Part shown: positions 41,547-52,259 of the stretch, in pieces
Layout: each line of letters begins with the position of its first letter
Position numbering within the stretch: the stretch's first letter is position 1
Assembly: GCF_023101765.2 (NCBI RefSeq)
Contig: NC_064226.1
Coordinates: forward strand, 4,456,001 to 4,520,000
Origin: Spodoptera frugiperda
Taxonomy: Eukaryota > Arthropoda > Insecta > Lepidoptera > Noctuidae
DNA: 64,000 nt
Reading direction: 5' to 3'
Notes under the pieces: generated by a model
Seen by the model: the letters and a program-made list of their open reading frames with translations, nothing else
The model's database searches: none
Told to the model about the DNA's origin: nothing
Program-made: the position numbers and the translations under genes

Positions 41547-41573
41547 CCGCCAGAAGGCCTACCCTTCTGGCGG
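41547..41573. repeat. Perfect 11-bp hairpin
   Basis: CCGCCAGAAGG and CCTTCTGGCGG flank a 5-base spacer. A Helitron-like 3' hairpin was considered, but no CTRR end follows. Confidence 0.8.
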
Positions 41574-42330
41574 ATGGTGATAAAAGCTACGCTGCTGTCA
41601 CCACACTGAGTTAATAGCTAAATAGCAGACTACAAAACTACACTTACCGCCATCTAGATTTTTCTTCCTCAACTAAAATGTCGCTCTGCTCTGCGTCACT
41701 CTATGGTTCCGTGATGGAAAAACACTCCACTGATTAGTTCGCAATAATACTAACAGATGGCGCTGTAAGCTACATTTTCAGCTTTGATTTAGCTGTTTAC
41801 GAAAGTATTTAGCATTGTGTTACCAGTAAATATGCATATACGAGTAGTAATCGTAGTTACAAATACCCAGATAGTAATGAATGTATACATATAACCAGAA
41901 AATCTATTAAAATACAGTTTTACGACGATGTTTTTCTCAGAAAAGTTCGTTGCACCACCTTGCGTAGTAAGTGTCGTACCACTCATTCATAAATACGTAA
42001 ATAAAGTTGACGTGTAGGACATCACTATTTAAAATAAACATTACGTACAGCTACAGGAACTTCTTCTTGTAAACAGACTTGTAAACCTTAAAAAAATTGG
42101 CAAAAGTATATCTTGTACTAGGAACCCTAAGAACAATGGCATGACATGAGTTTTATTTTAATCTAAAACATACAAACAAAAATGTATCTCCAAAATATAT
42201 GACTGTGAGTATATAACTCTAGAATGGCTGCACAGCTGCACCAATATATTACCTATAATATTTTTCTGCATACCTATTTTTTTTTTTTTTGTATACTTTA
42301 CTGTCACGACAAGGTTATTGTGTAATCTAT

Positions 42331-42530
42331 ACTAATATTATAAAGCTGTAGAGTGAGTTTGTTTGTTTGAACGCGCTAATCTCCGAAAATACTTGTCTAA
42401 TTTGAATAATTATTTTTGTGTTGGGTAGTGCATTTATCGAGGAAGGCTATAGGCTATAAAACATCACGCTATGGCCAATAGGAGCCAAGCAGAGCGGGTG
42501 GAACCGCGCGGTAGTAGCTAGTTTACTGAT
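42331..42530 (+). repeat. Lepidopteran interspersed repeat (ACTAATATTATAAAG..AACGCGCTAATCTC type)
   Basis: The start ACTAATATTATAAAGCTG, a GTTTGTTTGTTTGAACGCGC stretch, CTAATCTCCG, a GGCTATAGGCTATAAAACATC block and CGCGGTAGTAGCTAGTTTA at the end match a very common moth repeat layout. Confidence 0.6.
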
Positions 42531-42569
42531 AAAGTCATGAATGGATGCGGTCCAGTAGGGTATTAATAA

Positions 42570-42728
42570 ACCCGAAGCTGCGGACTGCCGCGGGTAGCGG
42601 GTTGCCGGGACTCCGGCTCAAGAAGCCCGCTTAGGAACGGGGGGGTATTTAGCCAGTAAGAGTCTAACACTCCCTCTCGCCTCACCCAAGGTGGGAGAAA
42701 TCATTGCATGAATTTTCCCCCTTAAAAA
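42570..42728 (+). mobile_element. Interspersed repeat copy (family B), most complete
   Basis: It has CCGAAGCTGCGGACTGCCG, GGGACTCCGGCTCAAGAAG, TAGGAACGGGGG, CCAGTAAGAGTCTAACACTC and GGTGGGAGAAATCATTG, ending in CCCCCTTAAAAAA. Confidence 0.78.
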
Positions 42729-43109
42729 AAGGTATTAATAAATTGTGATATTATCAGGGAAATACAAATGAAGGTTCAAGTCTTCAATAAATTATGATGT
42801 TTTGTAAATCAGTAATGTTAACAACGATTAACTCATAATTATTATAATTATAAGGTTAGATGAGATCATTCTCACGCAGTAAACGGCCTTTATAATCAGT
42901 ACAACTGCATTTATTAAAATACCTGTCTGTACCTAAGTATTAATTAGATATGATTCAAAACACCTATGAAAATAAAATATGCTACATGTTTTGAAAGTAA
43001 GTACTATGGAACTACAATAACGTATAGAATATAATACAATATGATAATATGTATGTACAAGAATTTTATGCAGCATTAAATTATACTATTTTCAATTCTT
43101 CACATTTTT

Positions 43110-43310
43110 TGCGAAGCGACTACGCTGCGTCTACGAAGCGTCTACGCTTCTACGTAGCAACCACTATTTTTGGCGTAGCAACGAATACGCCTCGGCGTAG
43201 CAACGATTACGCTTTGCGTAGCAACGCCTACGCGTGTCAGTGAATCGACTACGCAGCGTCTACAATCTACTTAGAAACTACGCGGCCGCTACGTACCTCC
43301 GTAGCATACA
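43110..43310. repeat. Block of interleaved GCGTAG / CTACGC repeats
   Basis: Within 200 bases the words TACGC, GCGTA and GTAGCAACG recur more than a dozen times on both strands, including GGCGTAGCAACGA twice and GCGTAGCAACG again. It is locally GC-rich and self-complementary. A shorter patch of similar style lies at 11367-11424. It may be the subterminal repeat region of a DNA transposon. Confidence 0.8.
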
Positions 43311-44489
43311 AATTCATGATGTTTACGATTCAACGCATTATGCATCCTAGCGGATACGGTACAGTTACGCTTGTACATTACAATGCAGTTAAGGTTACTA
43401 TCAATATTGATTACGAGACCTTAATATTAGAATATTAACATAACATACCTAGACAATGCCTAGCATTGTAGATTAGGCACGATTTGCAAATTTTCCAGGC
43501 AGTAAATAACGCATAAAATCTAACCATTTTTAGAACTTCATTGTTGATATCTTTATAAGTCTAGTACTAAACAGACAACCTTACAAATAAATCATACAGT
43601 CTCAGAAGGGAGACAACAAAATAACACGCCATTACGAGTCCTAACTACACAATAGGCTGATTCACTATATTGTAGTAAGTCAGTCAGGCGATTAGATCAA
43701 GGCTACCCGCACCTACAATACAGCGAGCAGCACGTCAACCTACACCAATCTGTCAACTTTTCCATAGAATTTTCGACCTTTATATTGAACTAATAAAGTT
43801 GAAAATTGAATAAAGAGATTTCACACCAACGTGTATGTTGACCTGCTGACCACGTTACATTGTACACTAATAAAACAGCTCTATAGTCTGCCCTAATGAC
43901 GTCACGGAACCGTTTAGTACGTTTAGATAACCTAGGGATGAGTTTGATAGGTTTTATATAGGAGTGACATCAGTTCATTGGTCGATCACCAAGACCTAGA
44001 ATTGTGATTGCAATGTCTTTTCTAAGAATCGTCATTATAACTGCATACCCATGTGTTGAAACAAATGTTTTTATAGTCTAAATATTCATACACACGTATC
44101 ATGAAGTCGTTTGTGAACTATGATCAAATAATGCTGCGGTTCATGCAGTGACTAGTTTAGCCTGCAATGCTACACTATGCGGGATTCAAATAAATACATT
44201 AAAATCTTTAAAATAGTTTAGTCCGTAGCTAAAATACAGTTTTTATATGGTTTCCTGAAAAAGCATGCAATTTACTATAATAATAGCTACTGTATCTGTG
44301 CTGAATCGATCTTTATCTGCATACTAAATAACTTAGTCAACTTTACATTGCTTATACAATCTCCATCATTCTTTGGTATAAAGTTACTAAAAGGTAATGG
44401 TACTTGGTCCCTCGTGACCCAGAGCCCCCAAAAACCAGAGGCCCGTGACATTTTACACTGTTTGCAATTTTGTACCTTGAACATTTTTT

Positions 44490-44850
44490 CTTTTCCACCA
44501 GAGATTTGCTATGTAGCTATGCTGCGAGGATATATATAATAGCTAAGCTGTGTAACTATGTGACCGTTTCCACTGATACTAAGCTATATAACTGTGAGAG
44601 TAAGATGTGCTATGAAGATGCGCTGCCGCAAAGTTGCTGCTGTTAGTACTCTGCTTTGCACATAGCTATACCGCTCGCGACCATAGCACACATCTATAGC
44701 CCGCATCCATAGCACACATCCATAGCAAACATCTTTCCATATAAAAAACATATCTTAATGGAATCCGTTTCCAACAGTGCTAAGCTATGTGTACGCGAAT
44801 CGAATATGATTGGTGGATGCCAATCGCATCTGCAGCAAAGTATCATGACA
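44490..44850 (+). mobile_element. TIR MITE, family D, copy 4 (longer variant)
   Basis: It starts CTTTTCCACCAGAGATTTGC and has GTGACCGTTTCCACTGATAC, a run of ATAGCACACATC-type units (about 44680-44730) and CGAATATGATTGGTGGATG. The 3' TIR is not clear. The repeated CATAGCACACATC units make this copy longer. Confidence 0.72.
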
Positions 44851-45143
44851 CAGTGTTCGTAGTTATATGAGCGCCAGCCACAATACAACTTTTTTTATAA
44901 ATTAAAAATAACGAACGTGTATATTTTTGTTATCATTTTCCTGATTTCCATTTGTGGTAGCAGCACTTTGTAAATAATTTCCGTGTTTAAATATCATAAG
45001 TATGTTTAAAAATGGATTGAATCATTTAATGGACAATATAATTAACACATATAGGCATACCTACATGTACACATATTATAATAAACTGCATTGGTAGCGG
45101 AAACAAACACTAAGTAACATGCCTTCCTTATTTATTTTAAACT

Positions 45144-45620
45144 AGCGATTCGCCCCAGCTTCGCATGGGTACAATGGTGATATACTATGCATGCATCTAT
45201 ACATATAATAAAATCGTAGAAAAGTGCTGTCTGTACATTGAAAATAAAAATAAAAAAAATAGCAGGGGTTATTGTTATGTCGATGTCGAACCCAAAAATG
45301 TAATTAACTTTTTTTTGTCTGTTTGTCTGTTTGTCTGTTTGTCTGTTCGTCTGTGCGCGCTAATCTCAGAAACGGCTGATCCGAGTTGGATGCGGTTTTC
45401 ACGAATATATTGTGGGATGCTTAAATTTACATTTAGTGTTTGTTTCATGTCAATCGGTTCATAAATAAAAAAGTTATGTCAAATTAGAGAATCACGTCGA
45501 ACATTCTATGCTTATACCATTAATCTCCGCAACTATTTGACAGATTTGGTTGAAATTTGGTACAGATATAGTTTAGAACCTTAGAAAGGACATAGATATA
45601 TTTTTATTTCAAAAATCAAA
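45144..45620 (+). repeat. Lepidopteran interspersed repeat with (TGTCTGTT)n
   Basis: The head CTAGCGATTCGCCCCAGCTT is followed by a (GTCTGTTT)n microsatellite at about 45316-45350, then GCGCGCTAATCTCAGAAACG and a TGGATGCGGTTTTCACG block. A common moth repeat design; it leads directly into the tandem repeat at 45651. Confidence 0.6.
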
Positions 45621-45650
45621 AAATAAAAATAAGAAATAAATTATTTATAA

Positions 45651-46100
45651 ATAATTCTATGTCGATCGTTACACGACTTCGGTTCATGTTATTGTTTTAA
45701 TTTATCGAAAAAAAGTAAATAAATAGTAAAAAGGTATGAAAAAAATAATATCAATATAATAAAACATTTAGTACAAAGAAAATGCTCTAACGGAGTATAG
45801 ATAATTCTATGTCGATCGTTACACGACTTCGGTTCATGTTATTGTTTTAATTCATCGAAAAAAGTAAATAAATAGTAAAAAGGTATGAAAAAAATAATAT
45901 CAATATAATTAAACTTTTAGTACAAAGAAAACGCTCTAACGGAGTATAGATAATTCTATGTCGATCGTTACACGACTTCGGTTCATGTTATTGTTTTAAT
46001 TCATCGAAAAAAGTAAATAAATAGTAAAAAGGTATGAAAAAAATAATATCAATATAATTAAACTTTTAGTACAAAGAAAATGCCCGAACGGAGTATAAAT
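45651..46100 (+). repeat. Tandem repeat, three copies of about 149-150 bp
   Basis: Monomers start at 45651, 45801 and 45950 with ATAATTCTATGTCGATCGTT and end in AACGGAGTATAGATA; the third ends near 46098. The periods are 150 and 149. Differences between copies are few, for example AAAAAAAG against AAAAAAG. Confidence 0.93.
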
Positions 46101-46350
46101 AAATAATCCAAGTTGTCTTTATCCTCGATAGATGGCGTTGGGATCGAAATAGATCGCGCTATGGTTTCGTTACATTCATTTGGTTGGGTATCGGCCGAGC
46201 GCTTCGGTACTATCGTAGAAAAAGTGTATTATCAGTCGTATGATTATTTTGTCTGTAGTGGTCCTGCTGTTTCGTATATTCTAAATTGGTTTCGTTGTAT
46301 TTGTCAATTAATAAGTTTATTTGTTGGGTTTTCCTGGTTTTTTGGTTAAA
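46101..46350 (+). repeat. Continuation of the moth repeat (GATAGATGGCGTTGGGATCG)
   Basis: The block after the tandem array, with GATAGATGGCGTTGGGATCG and ATCGCGCTATGGTTTCGTT, is familiar as part of dispersed lepidopteran repeats. The open frame through it is therefore not taken as a gene. Confidence 0.45.
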
Positions 46351-46639
46351 CTATTTAACGTAGGTTTAGTTTGATATCGATTATTAGTAGTTACTGTAGT
46401 TAGTTTTTTTAATAAAATTGTAAGTCTATTTTTTTTTTAATTAGATTAGATTTAAGTCGTTTCTTTTAAATTATTTAGTTTAAGCTTGGTTATTATAGCA
46501 TAGAGGATAGGTTGTAATATAGTTTCTTTTTTAATTGTTATAAATTCGTAATTCGTAGCTTTCTTTAGTTTTAAGTTAGTTTAAGTCCGTTTTTAAAATA
46601 TTTTTTCAATGCCCTAAGTGAGTATACATCTATTAAATT

Positions 46640-46940
46640 CAAACGCAGAGCTCATTATGTTGATTTTTGAAGAGTTCCCTGGAATATCTTCCACATCTCA
46701 TTTTTGAAGAGATCCCGCGAGATCGGGAACTATGTGGTTAAAACCAAAAATTTGCCGGAAGTCACTATTCCACGCGAACGAAGTCGCGGGCAAAAGCTAT
46801 TTTAAATATAAACCTTCCTCTTGAATCACTCTACCTATTAAAAAAACCGCATCAAAATCCGTTGCGTAGTTTTAAAGATTAAAGCATACAAAGGGACATA
46901 GGGACAGAGAAAGCCACTTTGTTTTATACTATGTAGTGAT
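46640..46940 (-). repeat. Lepidopteran interspersed repeat (CTTCGTTCGCG type)
   Basis: Read on the minus strand it has TAGCTTTTGCCCGCGACTTC, then GGGATCTCTTC and related words. The 46820-46935 part (CCGCATCAAAATCCGTTGCG with CATAGGGACAGAGAAAGC) is typical of the same family in the opposite sense. Confidence 0.6.
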
Positions 46941-46977
46941 TAGAAGAACATACAAGAAAATGACGTATTTCTCTTTA

Positions 46978-47102
46978 AAAGGCAGGCCACGCACCTGTGA
47001 CTCCTCTGGTGTTGCGGGAGTACACGGGCGGCGCTGATCGCTTACCATCAGGTAATCACTCAGGTAATCCGTCTGCTCTTTTGCCCCTTATTCCATAAAA
47101 AA
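46978..47102 (+). repeat. Lepidopteran interspersed repeat (TGATCCGTCTGC type), copy 1
   Basis: It has ACGCACCTGTGACTCCTCTG, GTGTTGCGGGAGTAC, GATCGCTTACCATCAGGTAA, GTAATCCGTCTGCTC and TTTGCCCCTTATTCCATAAA. This is one of the most frequent dispersed repeats in moths and butterflies. Confidence 0.72.
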
Positions 47103-48130
47103 GCTAAAACAAAATCGACACAAAAACAAGAGGTCATTAACCGAACTATCGTGGATGTTAGTAACTATTATTATTCAAGAGATTAAGATAATTACTAAAG
47201 TTATTAAAGAATTTATGACGCCAATGTTCATTAGTCATAAAATTAATAATGGTAATTTTCTTAGCAGTCTGTAGTAAAAGCAGTAGAACAGCTAGTCAAG
47301 CATCTTCTTTAAATTCACCAGAAAAAAATTAAAAAATATTTTTTAATATGCCAAGCGAAGCTGCGGTAGTAATACTAGCTATAACGAAGTATTTATAACC
47401 TTGAGAATCCGTTGAGTTCAAGGAGAAGATTTATATTTAAATCAGCTAAAAATTTTAGTGTTTACGACGACAGGTTTATGTCGTCAACATATCGATAAAA
47501 CAAATTAATCTTTCGACTCAGACGGATCAACTTATTCATAAAATTATTTAAAATCTAACAGACATTCACAGACTGCATTTGATTTCTGCCAAGTGCGTGC
47601 AAGTGCAAATGTATCAAAATGGAGACACTATAATTGTGATATCTTAAATTTTAAGTTATGTACACTGCATTTCTTCATTTTATTTATTTATTTATTAGGT
47701 TAACCAACAGCTATTTACACTTATACACTTGTTATATCATTTCTAACAATACTTCGGTGAGTGTAATCACTACTTACTGGCTAACACAGCATGCACATAA
47801 AACGGTTTGATAAATCATTATACATAAAAAATGACGCATTTGAAACATGATTAAGTGAATAAACATTTTAAGTTACAACTATTCTATTAATCAAAACTGC
47901 GACTGTGAGCAAATGTTCTATCCAGAATCGCATAAAATACATATTTATATTGTCTATGTTTTCGTAATACAAGAACACGCGATCTACGAGGTACTGAAAA
48001 ACTTCATCCATATTTTATGGGTACACCCATAAGTTCCACGTAGTTACGTATTTAATTGCCAGTCGAGACGCCTGTCTGTCGCCTGCACACTGTTATCATC
48101 ACCAAGAAAAACACGTCTTATTATTACACT

Positions 48131-48455
48131 AGTTTTTGCCCGCGGCTTCACTCGCGTTAAAAAGTATTATTATTCATGAAATTTATCAAAATCCTTTCTG
48201 AAAGAATGCCTACGTCATAGTAGCTTTATGCATGCAAAGTCTCAGCCAGATCGGTTTAAAATTGACAAAGTTTCATCCCCTATTTTATCCCCTTGGGGGT
48301 AAAATTGATCAAAATCCTTTCTTAACAGATGCCTACGTCATAACATCTACCTGTATGCCAAATTTCAGCTCGATCCGTCCAATGGTTTGGGTTGTGCGTT
48401 GATAGGTCACTATGTCTGTTAGTTAGTCAGTCACCTTTGAGTTATATAGATTTAT
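48131..48455 (+). repeat. Lepidopteran interspersed repeat (TTTTTGCCCGCGGCTTC type)
   Basis: The head CTAGTTTTTGCCCGCGGCTT is followed by two copies of an internal unit that includes ATCAAAATCCTTTCT and ATGCCTACGTCATA. The end is GTCACCTTTGAGTTATATAG. Confidence 0.7.
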
Positions 48456-49120
48456 AGCATACTATAACTTCACAACTTTCAAAGTTCCAATCTCCGTAAG
48501 GGTAGGCAAGGGGACAGATAAACAATGTAATTATTATTGTTCATCAATAATGTGTTCATAATAAGGTGTGCGCCTATTGACTGGCCACAACAGAATAGAG
48601 AACTGAATTTCTAGCGATTTCAGAATTACCAAAACAACTTAATACAAACATATTATTTCCAAATATGTAGTAGGTATGTTGTTAAGTACAATAAATAAGT
48701 ACGGTACCTAATTATATTTGAAAATTCCAAGTAATTATAGGTAGAGGATAAAATTAATTAGGTAAATAAAATACCACATTGAGTAAATAAGGCTCATAAT
48801 TGTACACACATACGAATGAACATGAATAAATACGGAATGTACATGACACATACATAAGTTGACTGCCTCGGTGGTAACTTACGTCATAACTTAAATATGT
48901 TTCGAACACAAATATTTGGGTTCGATGCCCAAGGTGTAAAAGAGGTTAAAACATTTCGATGTTCACTGTAGTAGAACGAAACTTTTGAATTCTGCAACTA
49001 CTACAAGTATACATATAATAAACCACAACGACTCCTGAAAGATTTCACTCGGAATTCACAAAAAGATTGATTAGATTTAGATTTAAACTTCAGCCATAAT
49101 CGTCCAACTGCAGTGCACAG

Positions 49121-49146
49121 GGCCTCCCTACGAGGGCAGGGAGGCC
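49121..49146. repeat. Hairpin within a moth repeat fragment
   Basis: GGCCTCCCT at 49121-49129 pairs with AGGGAGGCC at 49138-49146. The flank CAGCCATAATCGTCCAACTG resembles the common CCACTGCTGGACA-type repeat. Confidence 0.6.
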
Positions 49147-49639
49147 GTCAGTGGGGGACTTCCACTCCTCTCTGTTTAAAGCTTTTAAAAATATAGAGAT
49201 GTATTTTTTCTTTTGTTTTATCTATATATAGGTATTGGGTATGAAGTACATAATTTGCTATTGGTCCCATTCGTATTACTACAACTAGTGACTTAACTTC
49301 TGACTTAAATGTGTGTACCATATGTAGACATGATATAGTCTACTTTGACTAAATTAACTGTTTTATGTATTAATTTTGAGTTAGTAGATATTCAGTTAGT
49401 TACTTATTGCTATCTAATAAAAGTATATAGTAAAATTGTTTCTTGCATGACTTCAGCAACGTAAAGTAAACCTATTGTTAATTTAGTTACGTTTAATTTT
49501 AAATAAACTGTAAATACGTAATTGTTTTAGAAATATTTAATTAAAATTCATGTTAAATAAGAGCGGAGGCCCAATTACCCTCTTCCCAATCCCCGATTTC
49601 CCAATAACCCTTAAATTCCTAACCCCCAAAAGCGTAACG

Positions 49640-49752
49640 TCCTCCGTCAACGTATTTGTAACGCCTCTAGTGTTTCGGGTGTCCGTGAGCCGTGGCGATT
49701 GCTTACCGTCAGGTGATCCGTCTGCGTGCTTACGTCTTATTCTTCTCCTAAT
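49640..49752 (+). repeat. Lepidopteran interspersed repeat (TGATCCGTCTGC type), copy 2
   Basis: It has GTAACGCCTCTAGTGTTTCG, GGGTGTCCGTGAGCCGTGG and GATTGCTTACCGTCAGGTGA, then TCCGTCTGC. Same family and orientation as 46978-47102; the open frame over it is not a gene. Confidence 0.68.
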
Positions 49753-50156
49753 CTAATAATAAGTAGTTTTGTTACCCTAAGCAACGCTAAGGCAAACCTG
49801 TCGGTCAGCTGAAATATTGAACGGACCTGTGTTTCAGGATTGCGTCATACTGCTGAAACCTTGGCCTTTCAATATAAGTCTCGCTCATATATAACCTAGC
49901 CTAGGTAATATATTGTGTGACCTCGATGCTATCTGGATAAGCTGAAACGATGCCTAAAAGCTTAAGCACCTAGTTATGTAATGTAATGGTTTTATTTGGT
50001 TTATATATTTCTGATTTAATGAAAAAATCTGTTGTAAGTTTATTTTCGTCTTGTACCATTTTTTTTTTTTGATAATTTTATTTGTGCATTGATAAATTTA
50101 CTATTGTATGTACGTTTGTACTATGATATAAGTTGGTCTTATTAAAGAGGACGATT

Positions 50157-50183
50157 TCTTTCAGACCTTGCCGGTCTGAAAGA
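50157..50183. repeat. Perfect 11-bp hairpin
   Basis: TCTTTCAGACC and GGTCTGAAAGA flank TTGCC. Isolated, with no sign of an associated gene. Confidence 0.8.
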
Positions 50184-50227
50184 TGATCTTTAGAAGATAT
50201 TTTTTCAATTTTATAATATGTACATTA

Positions 50228-50400
50228 GTTTCTGCAAGCAGCTTCGCCCGCGTTCCCGTGAAATAAAAAGTATCCTATCACCCAAGTCAACTATGCTGTC
50301 TGTATACCAGATTTCATCAAAATTTAATCAGTTGTCAGTCAGCGTGATTGACGGACAAACATCCAAACAAACAACAACATATAGTGTGATATAGTGTTAT
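50228..50400 (+). repeat. Lepidopteran interspersed repeat (family C)
   Basis: It has GCAGCTTCGCCCGCGTTCCC, AAAAAGTATCCTATCACCC, GTCTGTATACCAGATTTCAT and GTGATTGACGGACAAACATC. Confidence 0.7.
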
Positions 50401-50886
50401 ACGATTTTTCTAGATATATTTACGCCCACTATATGTTAGTAATAATTTAATCATTAAGGACATCGTGACATGTATCACAATCACATTCATGCTATACTAT
50501 ATTAAGAACGATGTATCACTAATAGTACAAGTTTTAACCATCAATTTAACTTAGAGCTTCGTACCCAAAAGTCGTTCTTACAATGAATAGGTCATCTTAA
50601 ACTGGGTAGGTAGTAAAAAATTATAGTTCGAAACCTCTTTCGTCATTAGTCTGCTTATAACCATGACGATACTCTGAGTCATGATAATAAGTGCTTGTGA
50701 CGTCACATTGATGATGTCATTAAGTGATCGAAACATCAAGTTGAACTTTTTATGGCGATGATTATAACTTTTTCGTCCGTTTTTATGTCGAAAACAATTT
50801 TATATTTCTGTTTCTTTTGTATTACGAAGTTTTGTTTGTTACTTATCAAATGTTTTTAGTTGAAGAGTCATTAACATCGTGTTTCA

Positions 50887-51040
50887 CTCTAATATTATAA
50901 ATGTGAAAGTTTGTTTGTATGGATGTTTGTCCGTCAATCACGCTGAAACTACCGTGTCAGCTGTCAACTAGCTGACTTTGGTGATAGGATACTTTTTATC
51001 CCACGGGAATGCGGACGAAGCCGCTGCCAAAAGTTAGTTA
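50887..51040 (-). repeat. Lepidopteran interspersed repeat (family C, inverted copy)
   Basis: It holds the family C blocks in reverse: TATTATAAATGTGAAAGTTT, ATGTTTGTCCGTCAATCACG, GATAGGATACTTTTTATCCC and GCGGACGAAGCCGCTGCC. It faces the copy at 50228 about 500 bases away. Confidence 0.7.
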
Positions 51041-52206
51041 TTAATAAAATAAACTTAACTTTATATTGATTTAGAAAAGTTTCGTAAAAACTTCTATTTC
51101 AAGATTAGCATAAATTAACGTAATGTATCTTGGAACAATTTTCTAAAAATTGCATTTGAATAATACAAATAGGTTAAAGACGAAACTTACGTGACTTATG
51201 AATAACCCTAAAAATATATATAGGTATATATTAGCCAGTACCTATTTAAGTACTACACGTACACGTATAAAAAAACATTACACACACAAATAGCAGTAAG
51301 TAGGGGTCAACTGGACAAGTCATGTATGATTCATAATAAAACAGATAGTTTAAATGCCATTTGTATGATAAATTGACTGATTGACAAACCAGACGACCTC
51401 TTAAACTCCTACTCAAAATTTAATCCATTTTTAAACCTGAAATAAAACACAAGTACTTAAATTAATTTTTCAAAAGTAATTGTTGCCTAATTATTAGCAT
51501 ATCTTGCATGTAAATATATTCTTACGCTATTTCTATGCCAACTGAAGTTTTAGTGTAACGTGTTGAATTAAATACTAGTCACAATATTATAAGTATGAAC
51601 TAAAAGAATGTACAAAATAAGTGGTCGTAATTCTAGGAAGAACTAAAATATCTTCGACTGCTTCTTATTTAAATGCGATCTACGTAGATAGCTGCTCGAG
51701 TAATCCAAAAAAATGTGTAATATGTCTGTATTTCGTACAGTGTCGGTATGGTTGCGTCTCTCTGTGAGCTCAACGTACATCGTGCGCGCGTGCTACTAAC
51801 CTTGACCATCAAAGCAAGGGCCCACGAAGGTCATATCTACATTGTTTCATTGATGTCATACCTTGTCATAATAAAAACATTGGTATTCTTCATATATTGC
51901 TCCCTACCTACATACATGACCCAATAACTTAATAAAAATCATAGTATTGCATAACCGTGTCTGAAAACCTGACCCAGTATTGAAAAGGTAACAAGTTTAT
52001 TAATAAAGGGCTGTAGAAATGAGTCTTAAAGCTTTTATGAGAGAAGTTTTATTTGAAAATTGTGTACTACCTAGTTATAGTATAAGATGACATCATCTGT
52101 GTTACGCGGCGGCGTCGAGGCGTCGAGGCCACAAGACTCGATTGCTTTGCACCAGGCAGGTCCCAGTTTGAAATAACGCGCGCGGTGAACACCACGTACG
52201 TTACAA

Positions 52207-52243
52207 ATTCAGTGTGAAAAAAACGTCAAACGCTCCTTAAATC
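52207..52243 (+). promoter_or_regulatory. FAMeT: Putative initiator and 5' UTR of FAMeT/DM9 gene 1
   Basis: ATTCAGTG at 52207-52214 fits the arthropod initiator (TCAGT), 31 bases before the ATG. The upstream 120 bases are GC-rich (GCGGCGGCGTCGAGGCGTCG). No TATA box is seen at the usual distance. Confidence 0.45.
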
Positions 52244-52259
52244 ATGGCTAACATAGTGG
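52244..52259 (+). CDS. FAMeT: FAMeT gene 1, coding exon 1
   Basis: ATGGCTAACATAGTGG before GTAAGT: a 16-nt coding start (MANIV plus one base, phase 1). The same design, also 16 nt, opens the paralogue at 61000. It is separated from exon 2 by a 2.8 kb intron. Confidence 0.8.

Larger units (their letters stand above)
33761..52200. other. Intergenic region, no gene supported
   Basis: Over 18 kb I see no exon with family resemblance or good splice framing. The open frames are at most about 110 codons. The DNA is AT-rich with many repeats, listed separately: SINEs at 35240 and 39003, family B at 35981 and 42570, MITEs at 40004, 40880 and 44490, a GTAGC block at 43110, a tandem repeat at 45651, and CTTCG-type repeats at 42331, 45144, 46640, 48131, 50228 and 50887. 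Short hairpins are at 41547-41573, 49121-49146 and 50157-50183. Confidence 0.6.

Noticed and set aside
41547..41573. Helitron 3' end
   Set aside because: A hairpin is present, but the CTRR terminus and a matching 5' TC end are missing.
49550..49756. 68-codon frame
   Set aside because: It lies on a known type of lepidopteran dispersed repeat.
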